From positions 865,078-929,077 of the forward strand of contig NZ_LR732544.1 of assembly GCF_902506575.1 (NCBI RefSeq): a stretch of DNA of 64,000 nt. Direction: 5' to 3'. The position numbers and the translations under genes are program-made. Shown here one piece after another: positions 27,270 through 35,801 of this stretch (position 1 is the stretch's first letter; the number at the start of each line of letters is the position of its first letter). This DNA is from Streptomyces mexicanus (GTDB taxonomy: Bacteria > Actinomycetota > Actinomycetes > Streptomycetales > Streptomycetaceae). The notes below the pieces were generated by a model. It saw only the letters and a program-made list of their open reading frames with translations, was not told the DNA's origin and searched no databases.

Positions 27270-28124
27270 TCACGGGGTGCCGACCCGGCGCAGCACCTCG
27301 TCCGCCAGCCGATTCGGCGCCTGTTCGGGGATCCAGTGGCTGATCCCGGGAAGTTCGACGAAACGGTAGGGGCCGGAGACGAACCGGCCGCAGCGGAGAG
27401 CGCCGGCGCGGCCGAGGGAGGCGTCGCCGTCGCTCCAGAAGTACGTGGTGGGCACGGTGACCGGATCGAGCGCGGCGAACTCCGCCGTCATGGCTCGGTA
27501 CCAGGCCAGCGCCGCACTCAGGGCGCCCGGTTCGGACAGGCGGTGCAGGTGTTCCTCGACGAGAGGGAGGTCGACGTCGCCGCCGAAGCCGGCACGCAGA
27601 CGACGGCAGTCGTCGGCCAGCAGCTTGTCTTCGGTGCCGGGCCGGCGGAAGGCCTTGATGTAGGCCGACCGCTGCTGCTGGTCGGCGTCATGGGCCACTG
27701 CCCACCCGAACGCCGCCGGATGGGGAACGGAGACGGCGGTCAGGGTCCGTACTCGGTCGGGGTGCCGGGCGGCGGCGAACCATCCCACGATGGCCCCCCA
27801 GTCATGGCCGACCAGGTGTGCCCGGTCGATGCCGAGTGTGTCCAGCAGCCCGATGACATCGGCGACGAGGTGCTCGATGCGGTAGGCGTCGACCTCCTCG
27901 GGACGCGCACCGGGGGAGTAGCCGCGCTGATCGGGCGCGTAGAGGCGCAGGCCCGCAGCGGTCAGCATCGGCGCCATCGGGCGCCAGCAGGCGCTCGTTT
28001 CCGGAAACCCGTGCAGCAACAGGACCGGTGTGCCGGTCCGCGGCCCCGCCGTTGCCACATCGAAGGTCAACTCGCCGACCCGCACGCTGGTTGCGGGGCC
28101 GAACCCGGACGTGGTGGATGCCAC
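27270..28124 (-). CDS. alpha/beta hydrolase, epoxide hydrolase-like
   Basis: A 284-residue alpha/beta hydrolase. HGFPETSACWRPMAPML carries the oxyanion HGxP motif of epoxide hydrolases, GHDWGAIVGWF is the nucleophile elbow with Asp as nucleophile, and GISHWIPEQAP holds the catalytic His. The Asp nucleophile favours an epoxide hydrolase or haloalkane dehalogenase-type reaction rather than esterase. GTG 28124 has ACAGGAG five bases upstream; the frame stays open to 28205. It stands alone, divergent from the polysaccharide lyase. Confidence 0.88.
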   Translation of the reverse strand: MASTTSGFGPATSVRVGELTFDVATAGPRTGTPVLLLHGFPETSACWRPMAPMLTAAGLRLYAPDQRGYSPGARPEEVDAYRIEHLVADVIGLLDTLGIDRAHLVGHDWGAIVGWFAAARHPDRVRTLTAVSVPHPAAFGWAVAHDADQQQRSAYIKAFRRPGTEDKLLADDCRRLRAGFGGDVDLPLVEEHLHRLSEPGALSAALAWYRAMTAEFAALDPVTVPTTYFWSDGDASLGRAGALRCGRFVSGPYRFVELPGISHWIPEQAPNRLADEVLRRVGTP

Positions 28125-28455
28125 GCGCACTCCTGTTCCGTTCGAGCAGCGGTAGAAGCTGCGGGGGAGACGTAGCCGCGGCCTGCCCCGGCGCGCGGCG
28201 CGCACCCCTCTCGCACGACGTGGTCGCGGTGACCGAAGTCCTCACACCACCACCGTACGTCGAACAGGTCGGGCAGGTGGTCGATGTCGTCCACGATGTC
28301 GCCGGCGGCCGACCCCTGGCCCACCCGAGGCCGGCGGTCGGCCACTCATCCGAACGGAATCACTGGGGGAACCTGACGAAGCGCCACTAGTGACAGGGCG
28401 ACTCACAGTTGGTTGGATGCGGCAAGCGCTTTCCGGTCGAACCTTGGAGCGGCCC
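28125..28455. other. divergent region between hydrolase and PL8 lyase
   Basis: 331 bp without a gene. The end close to the lyase carries a LacI-type operator (28422-28434); the rest shows no clear feature. Confidence 0.5.
28422..28434. promoter_or_regulatory. LacI-type operator upstream of PL8 gene
   Basis: GCAAGCGCTTTCC has the AAGCGCTT core with a central CG step typical of LacI/GalR-family sites. It lies 22 bp upstream of the lyase GTG start, where a bound repressor would block transcription. Confidence 0.6.
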
Positions 28456-31017
28456 GTGCAGACCTCACGTCGTGCTCTGTTGTCGTTGTTCCCCGCAGCG
28501 ACCCTGCTGGCAGTGGCGCAGCCGCTCCAGGCATGGGCTGGGTCCCCGCCGGCCGGGACGGCGGCCGACGCCGCCGCCGACCACGCCGTCCTGCTCGGCA
28601 ACGTCGTGGCGATGTTCGCCGGCACCGCGGACTCCAACGCCCGGCCCGAGGTCGGCGCCAAGCTCGCGGCCATCGACGCGACCGCCCGCGCCCGGCTGAC
28701 CGCGCTGGACCGAGCCGGGCAGGGCGAGCTGTTCCGGGGCGTGCCCCTCGGCACGAGCGACACGAACCTGACGACCTCGTTCCAGTACCTCTACGAGATC
28801 GCCCTCGCGACCCGCACGCCCGGCACCACCGCGTCCGGCCTCCGCGACAACGTGGCCGTCCAGACACGGGTCGTCGACGGCCTGGTCCGGCTCTACGACG
28901 ACTACTACGGCACCCAGTCGAAGGGCTACTACGGCAACTGGTTCACCTGGGAGATCGGCATCTCCTCCCACGTGAGCAAGATCCTCGTCCTGCTCAAGGA
29001 CCGCCTCGCGCAGTACCGGCCCGGGCTCACCGCCGCCTACGTCGCCTCGATGGACGCCTACCTGCGCAACGGCAAGGACGGCGACGTCGACCTCGACTCG
29101 CGCTTCCACACCGGCGCCAACCTCGCCGACATCACCACGAACCGGATCCTGCAGGGCGCCGTGCTCGACGACGGCGCCCGCATCGGCAAGGCCATCGCCG
29201 ACCAGCTGACCGTCTTCGCGACGGTCGACCCGTACCACCCCCGCCACGGCGTCACCGACGGCTTCTACGCCGACGGTTCGTTCATCCAGCATGCCTCCGT
29301 CGCCTACACCGGCTCCTACGGCACGGGACTGCTGACCCGCGTCGTCCAGACCCTCAAGATCCTCGACGGCACGAGCTACGCCCAGGACATCGACGGCCTC
29401 GTCGACACCGTCCGGACCTGGGTGGTCGACGGCTTCGCCCCGCTGATCTTCGAGGGCTGGATGATGGACATGGTCAAGGGCCGTGCCGTGTCCCGGACCG
29501 CCACGGGGTACGACTCGGTCGCCGCCGTCGTCGAGGCCGTCGTCGATCTCTCCAGCTGTGCCTCCGGTAGCGACGCCACGGCCCTGAAGGGCTACGTCAA
29601 GTACCTCGAGCGGACGTCGAAGGCCGTGCTCGACCCGAAGAGCTTCGTCTCCCCGGTGAGCATCGCCCGCTACGCCGCCCTCCTCGCCGACGCGTCGGTT
29701 CCCGCGAAGGACCTCAACCCGGCGGAACGCAACGTGGCGTTCAACGCGATGGACAGGACCGTCCACCGGCGGCCCGGCTACGCCTTCGCCCTGGCCCGCA
29801 GCTCCACGCGGATCAGCAAGTACGAGTACATGAGCGGTGAGAACCTCATGCCGTGGTTCCAGGGCGACGGCGCCCACCACCTCTACCTCCGTGGCCAGGA
29901 CCAGACCCAGGTCTTCGGCGTCGACCACTACACGGCCGTCTCGCCCTACCGTCTCGCCGGCGTCACCGCACCCGTGGAGAACCGCCGGACGATCCCCGAA
30001 CTGTACGGCACCTTGTGGTACGACAACCCCGGGCGCGGGTTCACGTCCTCCTCGGAGTCGCAGAACACCTACGTGTACTTCCCGCGCGGCACCAACACCT
30101 TCTCCGGGGGCGCGAGTCTCGGCGCGTACGGCGCGGCCGGACTCGTCCAGGCCGACGACGCGGCGTATGCCGCGAAACAGGCCGGCACCCTGCCCGACGA
30201 CTTCGTCGTCTACCGCAACGCCGAGGCCACGAAGTCGTGGTTCATGTTCGACGACGAGATCGTCGTCCTCGCCGCCGGGGTGGGCGACCCGGCGGGACGC
30301 CCGGTGACGACGACCGTCGACAGCCGGATCGCCGCCCCGTCGGACGCCGTCACGCTCACCGGAGAGCTGCGCACCGGCCGGGCCTGGTCCGGGCCGGGTA
30401 CGGCCCCGCTGGCCTGGCTGCGCTACGCCAACCGCGATCAAGGCACAGCGGTCGGATACGTCTTCCTGGACGCGCAGCACCCGACGGTCGCGCTCGAGAC
30501 GGTCACCCGCAGCCGCCGCCTCGTCCGCGCCTCCAACCCGGACACCATGGTGAGCAAGCAGGTCTTCTCCGTGTCCGTCGACCAGGCGGCCGGCGCACGA
30601 CCCACCTCGATGGCCTACGCCCTCGTCCCGCACGCTACCGAGACGGCGTTGACGTCCTATGCCCGCGGCCCGGTGACCGTCCTGGCCAACACCCCGCGGA
30701 TCCAAGCCGTGCAGCACGCGGGACTGCGGATGGTGGCCGCCAACGTCTTCGCCCCGGGCACGCACCATGCCGGGCGGCTCTCGGCCGACGGCCCGGCATC
30801 GGTGATCCTTCAGGAGGCGCCCGACGGCACCATCAGGGTCGCCGTGTCCGACCCGACGATGGAGCGGGACGCGGTATCGGTCACGGTCCGCGGCCGGAGG
30901 ATGAAGGCGGTCTCGGTGGACGACGGAGTGAGGGTCGGCCGGGTCCGCGGCGGTACTCGGCTCGACATCACCACGCGTCACGCCCACGGCCGCAGCTTCA
31001 CGGCAACACTGCTTTAG
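28456..31017 (+). CDS. polysaccharide lyase family 8 (hyaluronate/chondroitin/xanthan lyase-like), Tat-secreted
   Basis: An 853-residue secreted lyase. The signal has a twin-arginine motif (TSRRALLSLFP) and hydrophobic stretch ending AWAG. The alpha/alpha toroid carries Asn229, His279 and Tyr288; the 50- and 9-residue spacings match the catalytic Asn-His-Tyr of PL8 enzymes, which cleave uronic acid polymers by beta-elimination. The C-terminal half is the beta-sandwich domain (MSGENLMPWFQGDGAHHLYL). GTG 28456 follows TTGGAG. Substrate could be hyaluronan, chondroitin or xanthan. A LacI-type operator precedes it. Confidence 0.92.
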   Translation: MQTSRRALLSLFPAATLLAVAQPLQAWAGSPPAGTAADAAADHAVLLGNVVAMFAGTADSNARPEVGAKLAAIDATARARLTALDRAGQGELFRGVPLGTSDTNLTTSFQYLYEIALATRTPGTTASGLRDNVAVQTRVVDGLVRLYDDYYGTQSKGYYGNWFTWEIGISSHVSKILVLLKDRLAQYRPGLTAAYVASMDAYLRNGKDGDVDLDSRFHTGANLADITTNRILQGAVLDDGARIGKAIADQLTVFATVDPYHPRHGVTDGFYADGSFIQHASVAYTGSYGTGLLTRVVQTLKILDGTSYAQDIDGLVDTVRTWVVDGFAPLIFEGWMMDMVKGRAVSRTATGYDSVAAVVEAVVDLSSCASGSDATALKGYVKYLERTSKAVLDPKSFVSPVSIARYAALLADASVPAKDLNPAERNVAFNAMDRTVHRRPGYAFALARSSTRISKYEYMSGENLMPWFQGDGAHHLYLRGQDQTQVFGVDHYTAVSPYRLAGVTAPVENRRTIPELYGTLWYDNPGRGFTSSSESQNTYVYFPRGTNTFSGGASLGAYGAAGLVQADDAAYAAKQAGTLPDDFVVYRNAEATKSWFMFDDEIVVLAAGVGDPAGRPVTTTVDSRIAAPSDAVTLTGELRTGRAWSGPGTAPLAWLRYANRDQGTAVGYVFLDAQHPTVALETVTRSRRLVRASNPDTMVSKQVFSVSVDQAAGARPTSMAYALVPHATETALTSYARGPVTVLANTPRIQAVQHAGLRMVAANVFAPGTHHAGRLSADGPASVILQEAPDGTIRVAVSDPTMERDAVSVTVRGRRMKAVSVDDGVRVGRVRGGTRLDITTRHAHGRSFTATLL

Positions 31018-31127
31018 GACGCCGTTGCACGTGGCATCGCCCGGTGGCGTCCGGGCGTGATGACGGCGGGGGCTCCGGCGCCCGGCAGTCCGAGACCGGC
31101 GGGTCCGCCGGACCGCGGGGGGGCGGA

Positions 31128-31853
31128 TCAGTTCGCCGACACCGGGGCCGACCGGAGGGCGTCGGCCGGCTCCGGGGCCGGGGCGCGCCACCAGCGGCGG
31201 GACGCCATGGCGGCCAGGGCGGCGCCGGTGGCGTTGAGCAGCACGTCGTCCACGGAGGACACCCGGTCCAGTCGCAGGATGTACTGGAGGGTCTCGACCA
31301 GGACCGAGCAGCCCGCCCCGAGCGCCAGGGCCCGCGGTAGCGACGCCGGCGCCGTGAACCGCATCGGGGCGAAGAAGCCCAGCGCCGCGAACACCAGCAG
31401 GTTGCCGAGGATCCCGAGCGGCCCCATCGTGAGCAGGTCCACCACCGGGACCAGGCTGAGGCGGCCGGGAACCTTGCCTGCCCGCGCGCCCGGCATCAGG
31501 ATCACCCACACCCACGGCACCGTCCCGTGGACCATGCCGACCTCGGCCAGCGACTTGCGCCACGCCCAGGCCGACTCGGTGCCCACGGCCCTCCGGTGGC
31601 GCGCCAGGAGCCACACCACCAGCGCGGACAACGGCAGCGCGGCCACCATGGTGAGCATCACCCCGTTGAAGGTGAGCAGCCAGGCCTGCCAGCCGCCGCG
31701 CATGACCAGCGGCACGGACCTGGCGAACAACCGCAGCACGAACCCGGCGACCATCGCGCCGGGGATACCCAGGCCGGCGAGCAGGATCCAGCGGACGATC
31801 CTCCGCACCCGACGGGCCGAGGCTGACAGTGGTGAGTTCGAGTTCCGGTCCAT
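31128..31853 (-). CDS. VanZ family membrane protein
   Basis: A 241-residue membrane protein. The C-terminal half is the VanZ domain: GTVPWVWVILMPG, NLLVFAALGFFAPM and the signature LVETLQYILRLDRVSSVDDVLLNATGAALA (key parts ETLQYILRLDR and SSVDDVLLNATG). About five transmembrane helices are evident, two of them in the N-terminal extension. VanZ proteins are linked with teicoplanin tolerance and cell-envelope functions, but most have no known activity. ATG 31853 gives a compact protein. Confidence 0.85.
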   Translation of the reverse strand: MDRNSNSPLSASARRVRRIVRWILLAGLGIPGAMVAGFVLRLFARSVPLVMRGGWQAWLLTFNGVMLTMVAALPLSALVVWLLARHRRAVGTESAWAWRKSLAEVGMVHGTVPWVWVILMPGARAGKVPGRLSLVPVVDLLTMGPLGILGNLLVFAALGFFAPMRFTAPASLPRALALGAGCSVLVETLQYILRLDRVSSVDDVLLNATGAALAAMASRRWWRAPAPEPADALRSAPVSAN

Positions 31854-32007
31854 GCCTCTACTGAATACGGAGGGCTGTTGCGGCGGCGTATGCGGTTTCC
31901 GATACGCGCGCGATACACGGACGCCCCCGTGCAAGGATCGCAGGCGCGAGCCGCCCGCCCTTCCGTGTGCGGAACACCGACGCCGCCGCGCCCAACGCGG
32001 CGTTGTG

Positions 32008-33177
32008 TCAACGGGGAACGGAATCCCAGCGCGGCTCGGGTCCGGGCGGTGCCGGCCGGGGTCGTGGTGGCGCACTGCCATGGTGCGAGGACGCTGCGGG
32101 CAGTTCCACCGTGACGCGCAGCCCGCCGGCGGAGCGCGGGGTGAGGGTGAGGATTCCGTCGTGTGCGCGGGTGATGGTCTTGACGATGGCCAGGCCGAGG
32201 CCGACGCCCGCGTGGTCGGTGCGCACCCGCTCGGTGCCGCGCTGGAACGGTTCGGTGAGGGTCGAGACCAGCTCCGGGGTGATCGGCTCGCCGGTGTTCT
32301 CGACCGTGAGCACCACGGTCCTGGGGCGGACCCCGGTGGTCACCCACACGCTGCCGTGTTCCGGCAGGTTGTGGACGATCGCGTTGTGCACGAGGTTCGT
32401 GGTCAGCTGCAGCAGGAGCGCCGGCGATCCGATCGTGGGGGCGACGTCGCCGTCGGTCTCCAGGGTGACGCCATGCTTTTCCGCGAGGGGGAGGAGCGTC
32501 TCGGTGGCTTCTTCCGCCATGAGGGACAGATCGACGGGTTCTCGGCTGAAGGTCCGCCGGTCGGCGCGGCTGAGCAGGAGCAACGCTTCGGTGAGGTCGA
32601 TGGCCCGGGTGTTGACGGTGTGGAGGCGGTCGATCAGTGGGTCGTCGGCGCGCCTTGGATCGGCGCGGGCCACATCGAGCAGTGACTTCGTGACCGACAG
32701 CGGGGTGCGCAGCTCGTGGGAGGCGTTCGCCGCGAATCTCTGCTGTGCAGCGAGGTGCGCTTCGAGCCGCGCGAGCATCGTGTCGAAGGCGTCGGCGAGT
32801 TCGCGGAACTCGTCCTGGCGGCCCGGTAGCCGGATCCGGTGGGAAAGCGATCCGTCGGCGGCCGTGCGGGTGGCCCGGGTGATGCGGTTCAGCGGGGCGA
32901 GCATGCGGCCGGCGAGGAACCAGCCTCCCAGGAGACCGAACACCAGCAGGAAGGCCAGCACCCCGGCTGTCGCCGGGGCGTAGTCGTGCAGGATGACGGA
33001 GCGGATGGGCACGAATTCACCGGGCCTGCTGGATACGACGCGCACGTCGCGCAGGACGAATTCCCACACGGTCGCGAGCAGCAGGGCGCCCGCGACCAGG
33101 AGGAATCCGGCGTAACTGAGCGTGAGCTTGAGGCGAACACTCGGACCGGGCGGCCTATCCACGGTCCGCTCCCTCAT
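32008..33177 (-). CDS. sensor histidine kinase
   Basis: A 389-residue membrane kinase. Two transmembrane helices (about residues 18-42 and 66-90) frame a short extracytoplasmic segment of only about 25 residues, so sensing may be in the membrane. HAMP follows, then HisKA with ASHELRTPLSV (His154), then HATPase with NLVHNAIVHN and GVGLGLAIVKTI. ATG 33177 lies inside the response regulator gene (23-bp overlap). Together they form a two-component system. The signal is unknown; nothing adjacent is an obvious target, though VanZ lies just downstream. Confidence 0.92.
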   Translation of the reverse strand: MRERTVDRPPGPSVRLKLTLSYAGFLLVAGALLLATVWEFVLRDVRVVSSRPGEFVPIRSVILHDYAPATAGVLAFLLVFGLLGGWFLAGRMLAPLNRITRATRTAADGSLSHRIRLPGRQDEFRELADAFDTMLARLEAHLAAQQRFAANASHELRTPLSVTKSLLDVARADPRRADDPLIDRLHTVNTRAIDLTEALLLLSRADRRTFSREPVDLSLMAEEATETLLPLAEKHGVTLETDGDVAPTIGSPALLLQLTTNLVHNAIVHNLPEHGSVWVTTGVRPRTVVLTVENTGEPITPELVSTLTEPFQRGTERVRTDHAGVGLGLAIVKTITRAHDGILTLTPRSAGGLRVTVELPAASSHHGSAPPRPRPAPPGPEPRWDSVPR

Positions 33178-33850
33178 GTGCGGTGCCGGGTGCTGTGCCG
33201 ATGCGGTAGCCGACGCCGGGCACGGTGGTGATGAGCCAGGGTTCGCCGAGCCGTTTGCGCAGTGCCGAGACGGTGATGCGCACGGCGTTGGTGAACGGGT
33301 CCGCGTGCTCGTCCCACGCACGTTCCAGCAGTTCCTCGGCACTGACGACGCCGCCCTCCGCAGCGACGAGGACTTCGAGCACCGCGAACTGCTTGCGGGT
33401 GAGCGCCACGTAGCGGCCGTCTCGGTAGACCTCTCTGCGGAACGGATCCAGGCGCAGGCCCGCGATCTCGCGCACGGGCGGCCTGGCGTGCGCACGCCTG
33501 CGGTCCAGTGCTCGGAGCCTGAGCACCAGCTCCCGCATCTCGAAGGGCTTCGTGAGGTAGTCGTCGGCGCCGAGTCCGAACCCGGAGACCTTGTCGTCGA
33601 GACGGTCGGCCGCGGTGAGCATGAGGATCGGCGTGCCGCTTCCCGAGGCGACGATGTGTCGGGCGATCTCGTCACCGGAGGGTCCGGGAATGTCGCGGTC
33701 GAGGACGGCGAAGTCGTAGGTGGTGATCCCCAGCATGTCCAAAGCGGTGTCGCCGTCACCTGCGATGTCGGCCGCGATGGCCTCCAGGCGCAGGCCATCG
33801 CGGATGGCTTCCGCCATATAGGGTTCGTCCTCGACGATCAACACACGCAC
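33155..33850 (-). CDS. OmpR-type response regulator
   Basis: A 231-residue regulator. The receiver has acidic pocket ED (residues 7-8), phosphoacceptor Asp51 (AVLDRDIPG) and conserved Lys in YLTKPF. The C-terminal winged helix (LTRKQFAVLEVLVAAEGGVVSAEELLERAW and NAVRITVSALRKRLG) is OmpR/PhoB-like. GTG 33850 starts the conserved LIVEDE strand. Overlaps the kinase gene, so the pair is co-translated. Confidence 0.93.
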   Translation of the reverse strand: MRVLIVEDEPYMAEAIRDGLRLEAIAADIAGDGDTALDMLGITTYDFAVLDRDIPGPSGDEIARHIVASGSGTPILMLTAADRLDDKVSGFGLGADDYLTKPFEMRELVLRLRALDRRRAHARPPVREIAGLRLDPFRREVYRDGRYVALTRKQFAVLEVLVAAEGGVVSAEELLERAWDEHADPFTNAVRITVSALRKRLGEPWLITTVPGVGYRIGTAPGTAHEGADRG

Positions 33851-34059
33851 AGGGTCGATCCTACGAGCCGGCGCATATCGTCGGCGTATCGACGGGTGCG
33901 CCAGCCGGTCCTGCAACCGCCATCCATGGCGGCCTCCTGAACGAGTGGGGCCTGAAGGTCTTGGACGGCGTTCTCGCCATGGAGGCCAAGCGGGCGGTCG
34001 CCGGTATCCGGCGGCTCCACCCTGGCGAGAGCGTCGAACTGTACGTGCCGCGGCGCTGC

Positions 34060-34091
34060 GCGCCCCGAGGGCGCGGTGTCCTTCGGGGCGC
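34060..34091 (-). terminator. hairpin after SDR gene
   Basis: GCGCCCCGA (34060-34068) pairs with TCGGGGCGC (34083-34091) around a 14-nt loop, just past the SDR stop codon. Confidence 0.65.
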
Positions 34092-34108
34092 ACGGCAGGG
34101 GTTCCGGT

Positions 34109-34864
34109 TCAGGCGTTGTAGCCGCCGTGGGCGTCCAGCACCGCGCCCGTGATGTACGACGCGGCGGGGCTCGCCAGGAAGGCGATCGCCGCGGCGATCT
34201 CCTCGGGACGCCCCATGCGTTGCAGCGACAGCGAGCTGACCAGGGCCTTGAGCGTCTCGGGGCCCGGTCCTTCCATGCCGCCCTCCATCAGTCCGGCCTC
34301 CACGACGTTGGCGGTGATGTTCCGGGGCCCGAGGTCCCGTGCGACCCCCATGGTGTACCTCTCGACCCCTGACTTGGTCGCCGCGTAGTCGGCAAGGCCC
34401 GGGGCGCCGACCCGGGAACCCAGTCCGGAACTCACCGTGATGATGCGGCCGCCCGTGCGCAGCACGCGGGAGGCGGCCCGGATGACGGCGATCACACCGA
34501 GGTAGTTGGTGGCGTGCATCCGGTCGAGTGCGGCGGTGTCGGCGTCCGGGTCGTCCACCGTGCGGCTCTGCTCCACCGAGATCGCCGCGTTGTTGACGAG
34601 GATGTCCAGGCCGCCGAAGTGCGCGACCACATTGTCGATCAGCGCCGGCGCCCGACTCGTGTCCGCCTGGTCGGACTGGAAGGCCACGGCCTTCGCACCC
34701 TTGCCGCGCACCTCGTCGACCACGGCCTGCGCCCGCTTCTCCGAGTTGACGTAGGTGAAGGCGACGTCGGCGCCCTGTTCGGCCAGCAGTCGTACGGTCG
34801 CGGCTCCCAGCCCCCGCGACCCCCCGGTGACCAGGGCGACCTTGCCCGCGAGCGGCTTGCTCAT
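34109..34864 (-). CDS. short-chain dehydrogenase/reductase
   Basis: A 251-residue classical SDR. TGGSRGLG binds NAD(P), NNAAIS is the NNAG-like motif, the catalytic Ser is in TVSSGLGS and the YxxxK pair is YAATK. The segment VALVTGGSRGLGAATVRLLAEQGADVAFTYVNSEK (key part ADVAFTYVNSE) suggests NADP preference as in FabG-like enzymes. ATG 34864 follows GAGGTGAGAAG. It diverges from the Rrf2 regulator across a perfect palindrome, so it is probably induced by the stimulus sensed by Rrf2. Confidence 0.92.
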   Translation of the reverse strand: MSKPLAGKVALVTGGSRGLGAATVRLLAEQGADVAFTYVNSEKRAQAVVDEVRGKGAKAVAFQSDQADTSRAPALIDNVVAHFGGLDILVNNAAISVEQSRTVDDPDADTAALDRMHATNYLGVIAVIRAASRVLRTGGRIITVSSGLGSRVGAPGLADYAATKSGVERYTMGVARDLGPRNITANVVEAGLMEGGMEGPGPETLKALVSSLSLQRMGRPEEIAAAIAFLASPAASYITGAVLDAHGGYNA

Positions 34865-34911
34865 TCTTCTCACCTCGTTGATCGATCCTTCCGGACAGTC
34901 GCAACGCTAAT

Positions 34912-34964
34912 TGTTACGACAGGCTGATGCAACTTTTTCTGTTACGACAGTGACTGTCGTAACA
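34912..34964. promoter_or_regulatory. Rrf2-type operator: perfect palindrome plus half-site
   Basis: TGTTACGACAG (34940-34950) and CTGTCGTAACA (34954-34964) form a perfect inverted repeat with an 11-bp arm and 3-bp centre. A third copy of TGTTACGACAG lies at 34912-34922. The sites span the space between the SDR and Rrf2 genes, so one regulator can control both. Confidence 0.85.
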
Positions 34965-34993
34965 TGAAGCGTTGCGTCCGAGAGGAGGGGTGC

Positions 34994-35428
34994 ATGAGCG
35001 CCAACAGCAGGCTGACCATTGCGGCCCATGCGCTGGCCTGGATCGGCCTCTACCAGCGCCAGGGCCATGAGGTCGCCACCTCCGAGCAGATCGCGACCAG
35101 CGCGAACACCAACCCTGTGGTGATCAGACGGCTGCTCGGCGAGCTGCGCAGGGCCGGGCTCGTGGAGTCCCGGCGGGGCGTGGGCGCGGGCTGGTCGCTG
35201 GCGCGCGAGCTGGAGTCGATCACCCTGCTCGACGTGTACGAGGCAGTGGAGCCCGGCCCGCTGTTCGCGATGCACCGCACCACCCCGGATCAAGGGTGCG
35301 TGGTGGGGTACGGCATCCAGCCGGCGATGCAGGGCATCTACGAGGGCATCGAGCAGACCCTGAGGCGCGAGCTGGCCCGCGTCACGCTGGAGAAAGTGCT
35401 CCAGGACGTACTCGCGGCACCGCGCTAG
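34994..35428 (+). CDS. Rrf2 family transcriptional regulator
   Basis: A 144-residue Rrf2 protein. The winged helix is at residues about 1-60 (LTIAAHALAWIGLYQRQ, SEQIATSANTNPVVIRRLLGELRRAGLVESRRG), followed by GAGWSLARELESITLLDVYEAVE. Iron-sulfur-binding Rrf2 proteins (IscR, NsrR, RsrR) have three cysteines or other ligands in the mid-section; only one Cys (GCVVGYG) is here, so it may be a redox- or ligand-sensing form without a cluster. ATG 34994 has GAGGAGGGG. Its TAG stop lies at the end of the MITE-like element. Confidence 0.88.
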   Translation: MSANSRLTIAAHALAWIGLYQRQGHEVATSEQIATSANTNPVVIRRLLGELRRAGLVESRRGVGAGWSLARELESITLLDVYEAVEPGPLFAMHRTTPDQGCVVGYGIQPAMQGIYEGIEQTLRRELARVTLEKVLQDVLAAPR

Positions 35429-35606
35429 GGCGTGTTTCGAAAGCAGCGTCGTCCGCCCGGAGGGCGGGGCCCGCGGCGCCCGGCGCGGTGCATCGCACGG
35501 CGGAGGGTCGTCCGCGTACGGGGCGTACGCGGACGAGCCCCGGCAACGCGGCGAGGTGCCGTGCCAGGCGTCGCGGGCCAGACGGGACTTTCGAAACACG
35601 CCCTAG
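35425..35606. mobile_element. MITE-like palindromic element, copy 1
   Basis: GGCGTGTTTCGAAAG (35429-35443) and its exact complement CTTTCGAAACACGCC (35588-35602) end a 174-bp non-coding element. CTAG occurs on both outer sides (35425-35428 and 35603-35606), as expected for a 4-bp target duplication; TA would also fit. The left CTAG supplies the TAG stop of the Rrf2 gene. Inside, TCGTCCGCGTAC (35508-35519) and GTACGCGGACGA (35525-35536) form a 12-bp hairpin. A shorter inverted copy lies at 61407-61479. Confidence 0.82.
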
Positions 35607-35801
35607 CCTCCCCGCCGCCTCCTGTCGTGCCTCCTGTCTCGTGCCTCGCAGGCCGGAGCCGGTCGGTCACGGGGACAGTCATCGGCGTCGCGCCCCCTCC
35701 GACGCAGTGCGGTCCGCGCGGCCGTACGCCGGCGTCGAACGCTTCCGAGGACCTACGGTCCCAGGTCGCCTTCGGCGCCGGCGGCCGGAGGTGCGGAGCG
35801 G

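Noticed and set aside
28465..31614. 1049-codon open frame on the minus strand
   Set aside because: Antisense to the PL8 lyase; GC-rich DNA leaves the reverse frame open, and the translation is low-complexity Gly/Val/Arg-rich with no domain.
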